Source: Actinomadura opuntiae (GTDB lineage: Bacteria > Actinomycetota > Actinomycetes > Streptosporangiales > Streptosporangiaceae). Taken from it: a stretch of 64,000 nt of DNA. The DNA is taken from the NCBI RefSeq assembly GCF_030283205.1, contig NZ_JASNWF010000033.1:1-64000 (forward strand), read 5' to 3'. The notes beneath the pieces were generated by a model. It did no database searches, was not told the DNA's origin, and saw only the letters and a program-made list of their open reading frames with translations. A program made the translations under genes and the position numbers. Of the stretch, positions 57,129 through 64,000 are shown one piece after another (position 1 is the stretch's first letter; every line of letters starts with the position of its first letter).

Positions 57129-57638
57129 ATGACCACGCCGAACGAGACCGCCGAGATCCTGAACCGCCCGCTGAGCCAGGAACTGCTGGCCCGCGACATC
57201 ACCCGCATGGCGTACGTCGCCGAGGACGGCACGCCGCGGAACGTCCCCGTCGGGTTCAGCTGGAACGGCACCGAGATCGTCATATGCACCGCGCGGAACG
57301 CCCCGAAGCTCGCCCACCTCCGCAAGAACCCCGCGGTCGCCCTGACGATCGACACCGAGGTGCACCCGCCCAAGATCCTGCTCATCCGCGGCCACGCCGA
57401 GCTCGACGTCACCGACGGCATCCCCGACGAATACCTCGAAATGAACACCACCTACCAGATGACGCCCGAGCAGCGGGTCGAGTGGGAGGCCGGGGTGCGC
57501 TCGCTCTACCACGAGGGCATGGTCCGCATCGTCGTCACCCCGACCTGGGCGAAACTGATCGACTTCGAGACGACCCTCCCGAGCGCCGTCGAGGAGCTGA
57601 TCCGGCAGCAGGCCGAACGCCAGGCATCCGGCTCCTGA
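57129..57638 (+). CDS. Pyridoxamine 5'-phosphate oxidase-fold protein
   Basis: The 169-residue protein has the split-barrel flavin/F420-binding fold: DITRMAYVAEDGTPRNVPVG, FSWNGTEIVICTARNAPKLA, HLRKNPAVALTIDTEVHPPK. Such proteins act as FMN- or F420-dependent reductases or haem-binding proteins; the cofactor cannot be chosen from sequence alone. It forms a two-gene unit with the cupin and is opposite the large LuxR-type regulator. Confidence 0.85.
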   Translation: MTTPNETAEILNRPLSQELLARDITRMAYVAEDGTPRNVPVGFSWNGTEIVICTARNAPKLAHLRKNPAVALTIDTEVHPPKILLIRGHAELDVTDGIPDEYLEMNTTYQMTPEQRVEWEAGVRSLYHEGMVRIVVTPTWAKLIDFETTLPSAVEELIRQQAERQASGS

Positions 57639-57740
57639 GGGCCGGACCCGGCGCGGGCCCGTCGCGGTGTTTTGTCAGCGGGTGCGCAAAAGGACGGGGC
57701 AGGCTGTCCGTTCTGTGAGCAGTGGCGGCGGGCGGGCGAA

Positions 57741-57757
57741 CCTAGGCTCTGCCTAGG
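57741..57757. promoter_or_regulatory. Inverted repeat upstream of the secreted esterase
   Basis: CCTAGG-CTCTG-CCTAGG forms a 6-5-6 inverted repeat in the 183-base gap between the PPOX gene and the secreted esterase. It is 64 bases upstream of the esterase ATG and may be a regulator site; no regulator is assigned. Confidence 0.45.
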
Positions 57758-57821
57758 ACGGCCGGGCCGCGGGCCCGGCGGCACGCCGTGGCGCAGGGGG
57801 ACGCCCGCAGGAAGGACGGCC

Positions 57822-59108
57822 ATGCACCCGCTTCCCCTCACCGCCCGGCGGCGTTCGGTCGCCGCAGTGGCGCTGACCTGCACCGCCCTGGCGGTACCGG
57901 CGGTCGCGTCGCCGCCGTCCGCGCGGGCCGACGCGCTGAGCCCGGACCGCGTCACCGTCACCGTGGACGGCGCACCCGCCTACCGGCTCGACGGCGACCT
58001 GCGCTCCGGCGGGATCACCGTCACCGAGGCCACGCCCGACTACAACACCAACAAGGTGCAGGGGCAGGGGAGGCTGCGCGGCGCGGAGGGCGGGACGGCG
58101 ACCGTCCGGTTCGGGCTGACGCGCACGCTCGCGGGCCTGTCGGGGACCTTCAGCCTCGACGACGCCGGAGTGCAGATCTCCGCGACCGTCATCAGCGGCG
58201 TGCAGACGCCCACGGACGGCACGGTGACCTGGCAGGGGCAGGGGACCGTGAAGGCCGACGGCCGGACGAGCACCCGGACGGTCGGCTTCACCGTCCAGGA
58301 CCGCCACCCCGACCCGGGCGACCACGCGATCCACCTCGTCCACGCGGGGCAGAAGCGGGTGGCGATCCTCCGGCTTCCCGACGGCTACGACGGCACGCCC
58401 CTTCCGGCCCTGTTCCACTTCCCGGGACTGTTCGAGACGCCGCTGTTCGCCGAGTTCTACGGGCGCATGGCCGACTACGCCAAGACCCGCGGCTTCATCA
58501 TGATCACGCCGGAGCACTACGGCACCGGATGGCAGGGCGTCGCCGGCGGCCAGCCGGGCGCCGACGTCGACGACCCGGGCTTCGTGTCCGCGCTCCAGGA
58601 CGTCCTGGTCAAGCGCTTCAACGCCGACCCGCGCCGCCTCTACGCCTCCGGCATGAGCAACGGCGGGTTCTTCACCAGCAAGCTGGCCTGCGAGAACACG
58701 CGGTTCGCCGCCTACGCGCCGGTATCCGGCCAGCTGGAGGACCAGGCCGCCTGCCATCCCGGCCGCGCCGTCCCCATGCTGATGATCCACGGCGACGCCG
58801 ACCCGATCGTCCCGTACGCCACCGCGACGGCCGCCGCGCCCTTCTGGGCCCGCAACAACGGCTGCGCGGCCACCACGACCGACACCGACCTGCCCGACAC
58901 GCACCCCGACGACGGCACCACCGTCACCAGGCACGACTACAACGGCTGCCCCGCCGGCGCCCCGGTGATCCTCTACCAGATCAAGGGCGGCGGCCATAAC
59001 TGGCCCGGCGGCACGCCCTATCTCGGGCCGCTGCTCGGCGGCACCACCCAGGACATCGACGCCAACGCCGTCATCTGGGACTTCGTCTCCCGCTTCCGCC
59101 TCTCCTGA
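57822..59108 (+). CDS. Secreted PHB-depolymerase/feruloyl-esterase-like hydrolase
   Basis: The 428-residue protein has a signal peptide (ARRRSVAAVALTCTALAVPA, cleavage near SARADA), an N-terminal beta-rich domain of about 130 residues, and a C-terminal alpha/beta hydrolase of the LpqC/esterase-PHB type. The nucleophile is Ser279 (YASGMSNGGFFTSKLAC), the acid is in IHGDADPIVPY, and the His in GGGHNWPGG. The CENTRFAAYAPVSGQL and NNGCAATTTDTD segments add the usual cysteines. It should act outside the cell on polyester or aryl-ester substrates. The end is one base from the end of the convergent HxlR gene. Confidence 0.9.
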   Translation: MHPLPLTARRRSVAAVALTCTALAVPAVASPPSARADALSPDRVTVTVDGAPAYRLDGDLRSGGITVTEATPDYNTNKVQGQGRLRGAEGGTATVRFGLTRTLAGLSGTFSLDDAGVQISATVISGVQTPTDGTVTWQGQGTVKADGRTSTRTVGFTVQDRHPDPGDHAIHLVHAGQKRVAILRLPDGYDGTPLPALFHFPGLFETPLFAEFYGRMADYAKTRGFIMITPEHYGTGWQGVAGGQPGADVDDPGFVSALQDVLVKRFNADPRRLYASGMSNGGFFTSKLACENTRFAAYAPVSGQLEDQAACHPGRAVPMLMIHGDADPIVPYATATAAAPFWARNNGCAATTTDTDLPDTHPDDGTTVTRHDYNGCPAGAPVILYQIKGGGHNWPGGTPYLGPLLGGTTQDIDANAVIWDFVSRFRLS

Positions 59109-59109
59109 A

Positions 59110-59748
59110 TCAGCCGCCGTCGACGGGCCGCAGCCGGGCGAGCACGTCGCGGCGGCCCCGGGCGGTCAGCCCGATCCCGGTGGCGGCGTCGATGCCGATC
59201 ACGCCGGTGAGCAGGCCCAGGACGGCGCGGGGCGGCCCGTCCAGGACGAGATCGGGATCGGCGGCGCGTCCGGCGCGGGCCCGGACCTCTCCTCCGCCGA
59301 TCTCGATGACGGCCTCTTCGCCGGACGCGATGAGCTGGACGACCGCCGGAGGAGCATCGGGGTCGGCGTCGGTGGCGAACCAGGCGGGAGCGTAGGCGAG
59401 CCAGCGCGCCTGGAACGCGTCGTCCGGGCGTTCGGCGTCCATGAGCCGCAGCCCCCACAGCCCGAGCGCCTTCAGCACCGGCTCCAGCGCCAGACCGTCG
59501 TCGGTCAGGGCGTAGAGGACGGTCGCGACGGGCGGAGGGGCGTCCTCGCGGCTGATCAGCCCGGCCTCCTCGAGCTCCTTCAGGCGGGTCGACAGGAGGT
59601 TGGTCGCGACGCCGGGCAGCCCGTTCTTCAGATCCGTGAACCGGCACGGACCCCGCAGGAGCAGCTCTCGGACGATCAGCAGCGTCCAGCGGTCGCCCAC
59701 GACGTCGAGGGCCCGGGCGATCGAGCAGTACTGGCCATAGCTTCGCAC
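59110..59748 (-). CDS. HxlR-family transcriptional regulator with C-terminal sterol-carrier-like domain
   Basis: The 212-residue protein starts with the HxlR winged helix (YCSIARALDVVGDRWTLLIV, RELLLRGPCRFTDLKNGLPG, ATNLLSTRLKELEEAGLI), including the early Cys typical of the family. The C-terminal half (VVQLIASGEEAVIEIGGGEV, DPDLVLDGPPRAVLGLLTGV) resembles an SCP2-like ligand-binding domain. A GTG at 59748 is the start. It is divergent from the methyltransferase gene, and a short palindrome lies in the AT-rich gap. Confidence 0.9.
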   Translation of the reverse strand: MRSYGQYCSIARALDVVGDRWTLLIVRELLLRGPCRFTDLKNGLPGVATNLLSTRLKELEEAGLISREDAPPPVATVLYALTDDGLALEPVLKALGLWGLRLMDAERPDDAFQARWLAYAPAWFATDADPDAPPAVVQLIASGEEAVIEIGGGEVRARAGRAADPDLVLDGPPRAVLGLLTGVIGIDAATGIGLTARGRRDVLARLRPVDGG

Positions 59749-59790
59749 CCGCCGAGCGTAACGCAGTGCGATTTACTATAGAAACCATCA

Positions 59791-59802
59791 AGTTGAAAAA
59801 CT
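59791..59802. promoter_or_regulatory. Palindrome between the HxlR and methyltransferase genes
   Basis: AGTT-GAAA-AACT is a short inverted repeat in the 65-base AT-rich gap, which also contains TTTACTATAG as a likely -10 region. It is a plausible HxlR site for both divergent genes. Confidence 0.45.
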
Positions 59803-59813
59803 AAACTGCCGGA

Positions 59814-60593
59814 ATGACCTACGACGAGACCGGCGTCGACCGGACGATCCACCGCCTCCTGCGCGAGCATCCCGGCGACCTGGGCGACCTCGACCAGTTC
59901 CACATCGGCGGCGCCGACGCGGTCGACCTGCTCATCGGCGGCCTCGCGCTCACCGAGGGCGACACCGTCCTGGACGTCGGCTCGGGATTCGGCGGCCCGG
60001 CCCGCCAGATCGCCCGCCGCACCGGCAACCACGTCACCGGCCTCGACATCACCCCGGCCTACGTCACCGCCGCCCGTAACCTGACCGCCGGATCCGGACT
60101 GGACGACCTCGTCCGATTCCAGGTCGGCGACATCGCCGACTTCGCCCCTGACCCGCCCTTCCAAGCGGCGATCACCATGCACGTCCAGATGAACATCGAC
60201 GACAAGACGGCCTGGTTCTCCCACATCGCCCGCTGCCTCGCCCCCGGCGCACGCCTGGCCGTCTGGGAGGCCTGCGGCTCGCGGGACCTGTCCTGGCCGA
60301 TGCCCTGGTCGCTCGACGGCACCGACAGCTTCGTCGTCACCGCCGACGCACTGCACGACTCGATCGAGCAGGCCGGCTTCACCACCACCGAATGGACCGA
60401 CGAAACACCCTGGGTCCAAGCCTGGATCGCCAAGACCTTCGCCGACGGCCCGCCCGCCGGCCCGGCGCTGCCGATGCTCCTGCACGACGGCTACACCCGC
60501 GTCATCAACTACGCCACCGCGCTCACCGACGGCACCCTAGAAATCTGGCGAGGCACCTTCACGCGGAACGGCTCGTCAACGGGACGTGCGTAG
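59814..60593 (+). CDS. SAM-dependent methyltransferase, class I
   Basis: The 259-residue protein has motif I TVLDVGSGFGGPARQIARRT, motif II-type NHVTGLDITPAYVTAARNLT, and a post-motif segment ITMHVQMNIDDKTAWFSHIA. It is close to the sarcosine/dimethylglycine- or sterol-type small-molecule methyltransferases (a segment VWEACGSRDLSWPMPW fits that group). The substrate is not known. The final 18 bases overlap the convergent Imm5-like gene. Confidence 0.88.
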   Translation: MTYDETGVDRTIHRLLREHPGDLGDLDQFHIGGADAVDLLIGGLALTEGDTVLDVGSGFGGPARQIARRTGNHVTGLDITPAYVTAARNLTAGSGLDDLVRFQVGDIADFAPDPPFQAAITMHVQMNIDDKTAWFSHIARCLAPGARLAVWEACGSRDLSWPMPWSLDGTDSFVVTADALHDSIEQAGFTTTEWTDETPWVQAWIAKTFADGPPAGPALPMLLHDGYTRVINYATALTDGTLEIWRGTFTRNGSSTGRA

Positions 60594-61109
60594 GGAGGCG
60601 TCCAGGGCGCTCATGAGCTGCGCAACGCGGCCCTTGACCTGCGGCGCGGCCGGATACCGGCTCAGGACATCGACCAGAACCGGCGTGGCACGCCGCCGAC
60701 TCTCCTCGATGCTCTGGTCTCCGGCTTCGTGATCGTCGCCCGCTAGCAACTCGGCCACACGCGCCGCGGCCGCGGCCGCGCGCAGGATGTGACCCACCTG
60801 CGTGGCCTTCGCGATCGGATGCAGGTACGCGGCGGCCGCGGCATCACCGGCCGCACGCGCAGCCAACCGCGCGGCCTCGGTGCCCGCCTCCTTCGCGGCC
60901 CGGTGCGCGTCCAGCGAGGTGACCCGCTGCAACCTGCTCCGCCTCGCACCGTTCACGAACTCCCAAGCGGCCTCAACAGCCGCACGCGGCCGCGGATCAG
61001 CGGGAACGGCCTCCTCGAACACCGGAAGGACTTCCTGAGCGCTCTCCACCGCATACCGCGCCACGACCCGCAACTCGTCCACGGTCAACTCGAAGTCCCC
61101 GGCCGCCAT
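60576..61109 (-). CDS. Imm5-like immunity-type helical protein
   Basis: The 177-residue protein is mostly Ala-rich helix: VDELRVVARYAVESAQEVLP, AVEAAWEFVNGARRSRLQRV, HRAAKEAGTEAARLAARAAG, AAAAAYLHPIAKATQVGHIL. This follows the putative Imm5 immunity family, whose members typically neutralise polymorphic toxins. No toxin gene is adjacent. The ATG at 61109 is chosen; the upstream open frame lies in the promoter of the next gene. Some Imm5-like proteins in actinobacteria may have other roles. Confidence 0.72.
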   Translation of the reverse strand: MAAGDFELTVDELRVVARYAVESAQEVLPVFEEAVPADPRPRAAVEAAWEFVNGARRSRLQRVTSLDAHRAAKEAGTEAARLAARAAGDAAAAAYLHPIAKATQVGHILRAAAAAARVAELLAGDDHEAGDQSIEESRRRATPVLVDVLSRYPAAPQVKGRVAQLMSALDASLRTSR

Positions 61110-61252
61110 GATCCCAACCCTCCCACTCAGATCCGACGAGCCCGGAAAGTTCCGAAGGAAATCCGGGAGGCGTGTCGGATCGGGGCGGGGGTGTTCGTAG
61201 CAAGGGTGAGGCCGCAAGACGCGGCGCGACGAACGTCCCGCAAGGAGACACC

Positions 61253-61828
61253 ATGGCTGCCACCTACACCTTCGACATCTTCTCCACCCTCGACGGCTTC
61301 GCCAACCACAACGGCGACTGGGGCGGCTACTGGGGCAAGCAGGGCCCCGAATTCCTCGCGCACCGCGCCGCCGCCTACCGCGACCCGCTGCGCATGGTGC
61401 TGGGGGCCAAGACCTACTCGTCCAACGCGCCGTTCCTCGCCGCAGGCTTTGACCGGAGCCTGTTCGACGAGTGGATCACGCGCATGTTCGACTCCCCGGT
61501 CACCGTGCTCTCCAGCCGGCTCACCGAGCCGCTCGACTGGCCGGACACCACCATCGAGTCCGGCGACCCCGTCGAAGTGGTCACCCGCCTCAAGGCCGAA
61601 TCCGACGTGCCGCTGCGCTCCCACGGCAGCCTGACGCTCAACCGGACGCTGCTGAACGCCGGCCTGATCGACACCATCGAGGTGACGGTCTTCCCCGTCA
61701 TCTCCGGCAAGACCGGCGTGGACCGAATCTTCGACGGCGCCGACGACTTCGACCTCGAACTGCTCAACGCCCAGACCTTCGACGACCACACCCAGGTACT
61801 GACCTATCGCCCGACCCGCCACCCCTGA
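61253..61828 (+). CDS. Dihydrofolate reductase-family protein (RibD C-terminal type)
   Basis: The 191-residue protein has the DHFR/RibD-C fold: TFDIFSTLDGFANHNGDWGG, LRMVLGAKTYSSNAPFLAAG, VTVLSSRLTEPLDWPDTTIE, LRSHGSLTLNRTLLNAGLID. Such stand-alone proteins are NADPH-dependent reductases of unassigned substrate and rarely true DHFR. AAGGAG precedes the ATG by eight bases. It is followed by a transposase remnant. Confidence 0.85.
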   Translation: MAATYTFDIFSTLDGFANHNGDWGGYWGKQGPEFLAHRAAAYRDPLRMVLGAKTYSSNAPFLAAGFDRSLFDEWITRMFDSPVTVLSSRLTEPLDWPDTTIESGDPVEVVTRLKAESDVPLRSHGSLTLNRTLLNAGLIDTIEVTVFPVISGKTGVDRIFDGADDFDLELLNAQTFDDHTQVLTYRPTRHP

Positions 61829-61844
61829 CCCGACCAAGCCGTCG

Positions 61845-62064
61845 GGTGTGCTGCACCAGGGCGTGGGCCGACAGCGCCTACCGCACCAAGGCGATCGACC
61901 CTGCGGCCACCCTGGGCATCGGCCTGGAGCCCGTCCGCCGCGACCCCGCCATCAAAGGATTCGTGCCGCTACCGCGGCGCTGGATGGTGGAACGCACGTT
62001 CGGCTGGCTGATGTTGGCGACCGGTCCCACCGACGCGAACCGCTCCTGCCACTTCATTGTCTAG
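61845..62064 (+). pseudogene. Remnant of an IS5-family transposase (C-terminal part)
   Basis: The frame reads RAWADSAYRTKAIDPAATLG, then VRRDPAIKGFVPLPRRWMVE and RTFGWLMLATG. This is the last catalytic region of DDE transposases of the IS5 (IS112/IS1648-like) group, including the Glu in the WxVERTFGWL motif. Only about 70 residues remain; the N-terminal catalytic Asp residues and any inverted repeats are missing. The element is dead. Confidence 0.85.
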
Positions 62065-62152
62065 CGCGGATGGGGGCTTGCGGCAAGAGCCGGGTCGGCG
62101 TGCAGAATCGCTGCTCGCGCACCGAGAGCCGGGGCGCGGGAGGGGGATTGGC

Positions 62153-63364
62153 ATGCGGGTTCTACTGTCGACGGTCGGCTCGCGCGGGGAGGCCCAGCCG
62201 GTGATCGCGCTGGCGGTGCGACTGCGCGGGCTGGGGCACGATGCGGTGGTGTGCGCGCCGCCGGACTTTCGGGCCTTGGCGGAGTCGCTCGGGGTGGCCT
62301 ACGTGCCGGTGGGGCCGGAGTTGAGGGGGACGGCCAAGGCCGACGCAGGGACGGTGCCGACACCGCAGGAACGCCGGCGGATGATCGAGGGGACGGTCGC
62401 GGACCAGTTCAGGGCCGTCCGGGCGGCGGCGGACGGGTGCGACGCCGTGGTCGGCGGGGGAGCGCTGGCGATCGCGGCCCGTTCGGTCGCCGAGGCGCTG
62501 GGCGTGCCGTACGTGTACGCGGCGTTCGCGCCGATCACGCTGCCGTCCCCGCATCACGCGCCGCCGGTGTTCGGCATGCTCGGGCAGAGCCGCGCCGACG
62601 GGCCGGTCGACGCCGCAAGGCTCTGGGCCGAGGACCGGCAGCGCTGGAACGCCCTGTGGCGGGTCCCGCTGAACGACCAGCGCGAACGGCTCGGCCTCAA
62701 GCCCGTCACCGACGTGCGCTCCCATTTGTTCACCGACCGTCCGTGGCTCGCGGCCGACGCGGTTCTCGCGCCCTGGCCCGGGCCGCCCGGCCCGGACGTC
62801 CTGCAGACCGGCGCCTGGCTGCTCGACGACATCCGCCCGCTGGACCCCGAACTGGAGGCGTTCCTCGCCGCGGGCGAGCCGCCGGTCTACTTCGGGCTCG
62901 GCAGCATGCGCGCCCCGGAGGGCATCGCCGCGACGATGCTCGACGCGGCCCGCGCCCTTGGCCGGCGCGTCGTGATCTCGCGCGGCTGGGCGGACCTGGC
63001 CGTCTTCGCCGACGCGTCCGACTGCCTGTCGATCGGCGAGGTCAACCAGCAGGCGCTCTTCCCCCGGGTGGCGGCCGTCGTCCATCACGGCGGCGCCGGG
63101 ACGACCACCGTCGCCGCCAGGGCCGGGACGCCGCAGCTGCTCCTGCCTCAGATGTTCGACCAGCACTATCACGCGGAGCGAGTTCGTCACCTTGGGCTGG
63201 GTGCCTCCCTCCCGCCCGCCGACAGCCTGCGCGACGCTCTCGGCCGAGCGCTGGACGCCGCGCCGACCGCGCGTGCCCTCGCGCCGACGATCAGCCCCGA
63301 CGGTACCCTGACCGCTGCCGACCACCTGCTCACCCTCGCCGGTACGGCCGGGCCTACGTCATAG
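62153..63364 (+). CDS. GT1-family glycosyltransferase
   Basis: The 403-residue protein is a GT-B glycosyltransferase of the UGT/vancosaminyltransferase type: MRVLLSTVGSRGEAQPVIAL at the N-terminus, FGLGSMRAPEGIAATMLDAA, and the nucleotide-sugar motif FPRVAAVVHHGGAGTTTVAA followed by GTPQLLLPQMFDQHYHAERV. It likely glycosylates a lipid, sterol or polyketide aglycone. ATG 62153 follows GGGAGGGGG. No biosynthetic cluster is adjacent, so the acceptor is unknown. Confidence 0.9.
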   Translation: MRVLLSTVGSRGEAQPVIALAVRLRGLGHDAVVCAPPDFRALAESLGVAYVPVGPELRGTAKADAGTVPTPQERRRMIEGTVADQFRAVRAAADGCDAVVGGGALAIAARSVAEALGVPYVYAAFAPITLPSPHHAPPVFGMLGQSRADGPVDAARLWAEDRQRWNALWRVPLNDQRERLGLKPVTDVRSHLFTDRPWLAADAVLAPWPGPPGPDVLQTGAWLLDDIRPLDPELEAFLAAGEPPVYFGLGSMRAPEGIAATMLDAARALGRRVVISRGWADLAVFADASDCLSIGEVNQQALFPRVAAVVHHGGAGTTTVAARAGTPQLLLPQMFDQHYHAERVRHLGLGASLPPADSLRDALGRALDAAPTARALAPTISPDGTLTAADHLLTLAGTAGPTS

Positions 63365-63366
63365 GT

Positions 63367-63528
63367 GATCCGTCTAAAGCTCCTGGAGCGGACGGCTCGG
63401 ATGAAGGCGCTCCACTCCGGTGCCGTGAAGTCGAGGATCGGGCCTGCGCCGTGTTGCCGGCTGCCGCGGACGCCGGTCCTTCCGGGCTTCGCCATTCCCG
63501 GTGGGAAAGCGGCGGGATCATCGGGCAT
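63367..63528 (-). pseudogene. DUF397 remnant
   Basis: The minus strand reads GRTGVRGSRQHGAGPILDFT then APEWSAFIRAVRSRSF, the C-terminal half of a DUF397 protein. The N-terminal half (usually WRKSSYSGGNGNCVEVA) is missing in this frame and the frame has no stop at the expected end. It appears to be a broken copy lying between the glycosyltransferase and the tRNA. Confidence 0.6.
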
Positions 63529-63543
63529 TGCGGCGAGCCGGTG

Positions 63544-63616
63544 TGCCTCCGGTCGGATTCGAACCGACACTGCGACTCTTTTAAGGAGTTTGCCTCTACC
63601 GTTGGGCTACGGAGGC
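63544..63616 (-). tRNA. Class I tRNA with UAA anticodon (noncanonical)
   Basis: The minus strand folds as a tRNA. Acceptor stem GCCTCCG/CGGAGGC is perfect with discriminator A; the T-arm GTCGG-TTCGAAT-CCGAC is perfect. The D-arm has three pairs (GCC/GGC) with GG in the loop. The anticodon arm AACTC-CTTAAAA-GAGTC has four pairs and an A-C mismatch at 27-43. The anticodon UAA reads the Leu codon UUA, but the variable region has only five bases (GCAGT), unlike the long arm of leucine tRNAs. CCA is not encoded. It could be a functional noncanonical tRNA or a pseudo-tRNA. Confidence 0.75.
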
Positions 63617-63965
63617 GGGCGGTGGTGTCACCGGCCGGAATACAGGCCGGCCGGGCGGGTGCGGGCCGCCCCGCTCACCGGAGCCCCGGCCGCGCACCGG
63701 GTGCCGCATCGCGCCACCGGCCCCCGCAGCCCCTCCGCGGATATGTCGAGTGACCATTCCCGGCCTTATTGGCCGGGCGGCCCGGCACGCGGCCATCCGA
63801 ACATGGCTGCGTCTTGTGACCGGGCAATGGCCGACCGTGGTCATGGTCCCGTATTCTTCGGATTCCCCGTCCGAGCATGGAAACCATAGTGCCGCAGCGC
63901 GCCCCCGATTTCCGCATATTTCCCTTGCGGGACAAAGGGCGGCGAGGCCGGTTCGGGCCACGGGG
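63617..63965. other. Intergenic region upstream of the tRNA
   Basis: No gene is recognised in these 349 bases. CCGGCC-GGAATACA-GGCCGG (63631-63650) forms a short hairpin just upstream of the tRNA 5' end on the minus strand. The stretch 63830-63930 is relatively AT-rich (for example GTATTCTTCGGATTCCC) and may hold the tRNA promoter or the end of another transcript. Confidence 0.4.
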
Positions 63966-64000
63966 TCAGGCGCTCACCTTGTCGAGGAAGGCGTCGAGGT
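63966..64000 (-). CDS. Partial gene, C-terminal end only
   Basis: The minus strand shows the last codons of a gene entering from beyond the right edge, ending LDAFLDKVSA and a TGA stop (63966-63968). The strongly GC-biased third positions fit a real coding end. Too little is present to name a family. Confidence 0.5.
   Translation of the reverse strand, partial: LDAFLDKVSA

Noticed and set aside
61845..62064. An intact insertion sequence
   Set aside because: Only the C-terminal transposase part is present, with no N-terminal catalytic region and no terminal inverted repeats seen.

Overview
The window is very GC-rich DNA in which nearly every gene shows strong third-position GC, many GTG or TTG starts, and long open frames opposite real genes. 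Gene content (PucR, KstR with an igr-type cholesterol operon, egtABCD, DUF397, a CU044_5270-type protein, PopR/ClpP) points to a filamentous actinobacterium, most likely of the Thermomonosporaceae/Actinomadura type. The genus is inferred from gene content and was not tested. There is no rRNA operon, CRISPR array or intact insertion sequence.

Region by region: (1) 0.25-2.3 kb, an alpha/beta-hydrolase-fold protein lacking its catalytic Ser and His, and a DUF4037 protein. (2) 2.3-20.7 kb, a nearly complete purine-to-glycerate pathway: PucR regulator, OHCU decarboxylase, HIU hydrolase, urate oxidase, three-subunit xanthine dehydrogenase, 8-oxoguanine deaminase-like enzyme, purine permease, XdhC, a small GGCT-like protein, hydroxypyruvate isomerase, tartronate semialdehyde reductase, glyoxylate carboligase, glycerate kinase, allantoinase and allantoicase. 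Most genes overlap by 1-4 bases. No recognisable ureidoglycolate lyase is present. (3) 20.7-24.4 kb, an Rpn-like nuclease, an apparently eroded stretch, a DUF397 protein and an ECF sigma factor with its membrane partner. (4) 24.4-30.0 kb, KstR divergent from fadE28-fadE29-chsH-ltp2, the steroid side-chain (igr) genes, with ChsH2 and ChsH1 fused in one chain. (5) 30.1-32.2 kb, two clpP genes facing a PopR-like regulator that ends in an ssrA-like tail. Similar inverted repeats lie about 42 bp upstream of both transcription units. (6) 32.2-38.4 kb, glutamate decarboxylase, a TetR/MFS efflux pair, a rhomboid-like protein and a sigma-like protein with a membrane anchor.

(7) 38.6-43.1 kb, ergothioneine genes egtABCD closed by a 21-bp perfect inverted repeat. 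(8) 43.1-53.4 kb, a lipoprotein esterase, membrane proteins, a cysteine dioxygenase-like cupin, a LacI regulator, a histidine/aromatic ammonia-lyase homologue with a GTG triad instead of ASG, and an OpuC-type quaternary-amine ABC transporter. (9) 53.4-64 kb, a hydrophobic peptide, a large regulator with an N-terminal LuxR domain divergent from a cupin and a PPOX protein, a secreted esterase, an HxlR/methyltransferase pair, an Imm5-like protein, a DHFR-family protein, an IS5-type remnant, a glycosyltransferase, a DUF397 remnant and an unusual tRNA with a UAA anticodon.

The signals most worth following are the self-consistent PopR/ClpP module (degron-like tail, paired operators, one Ser-less ClpP), the ammonia-lyase homologue beside a betaine transporter 5 kb from the ergothioneine genes, the class I tRNA with a UAA anticodon, and a glyoxylate carboligase carrying Glu51 where the well-studied enzyme has Val51. 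All product names come from reading the sequence and recalled family knowledge; no database search was run.
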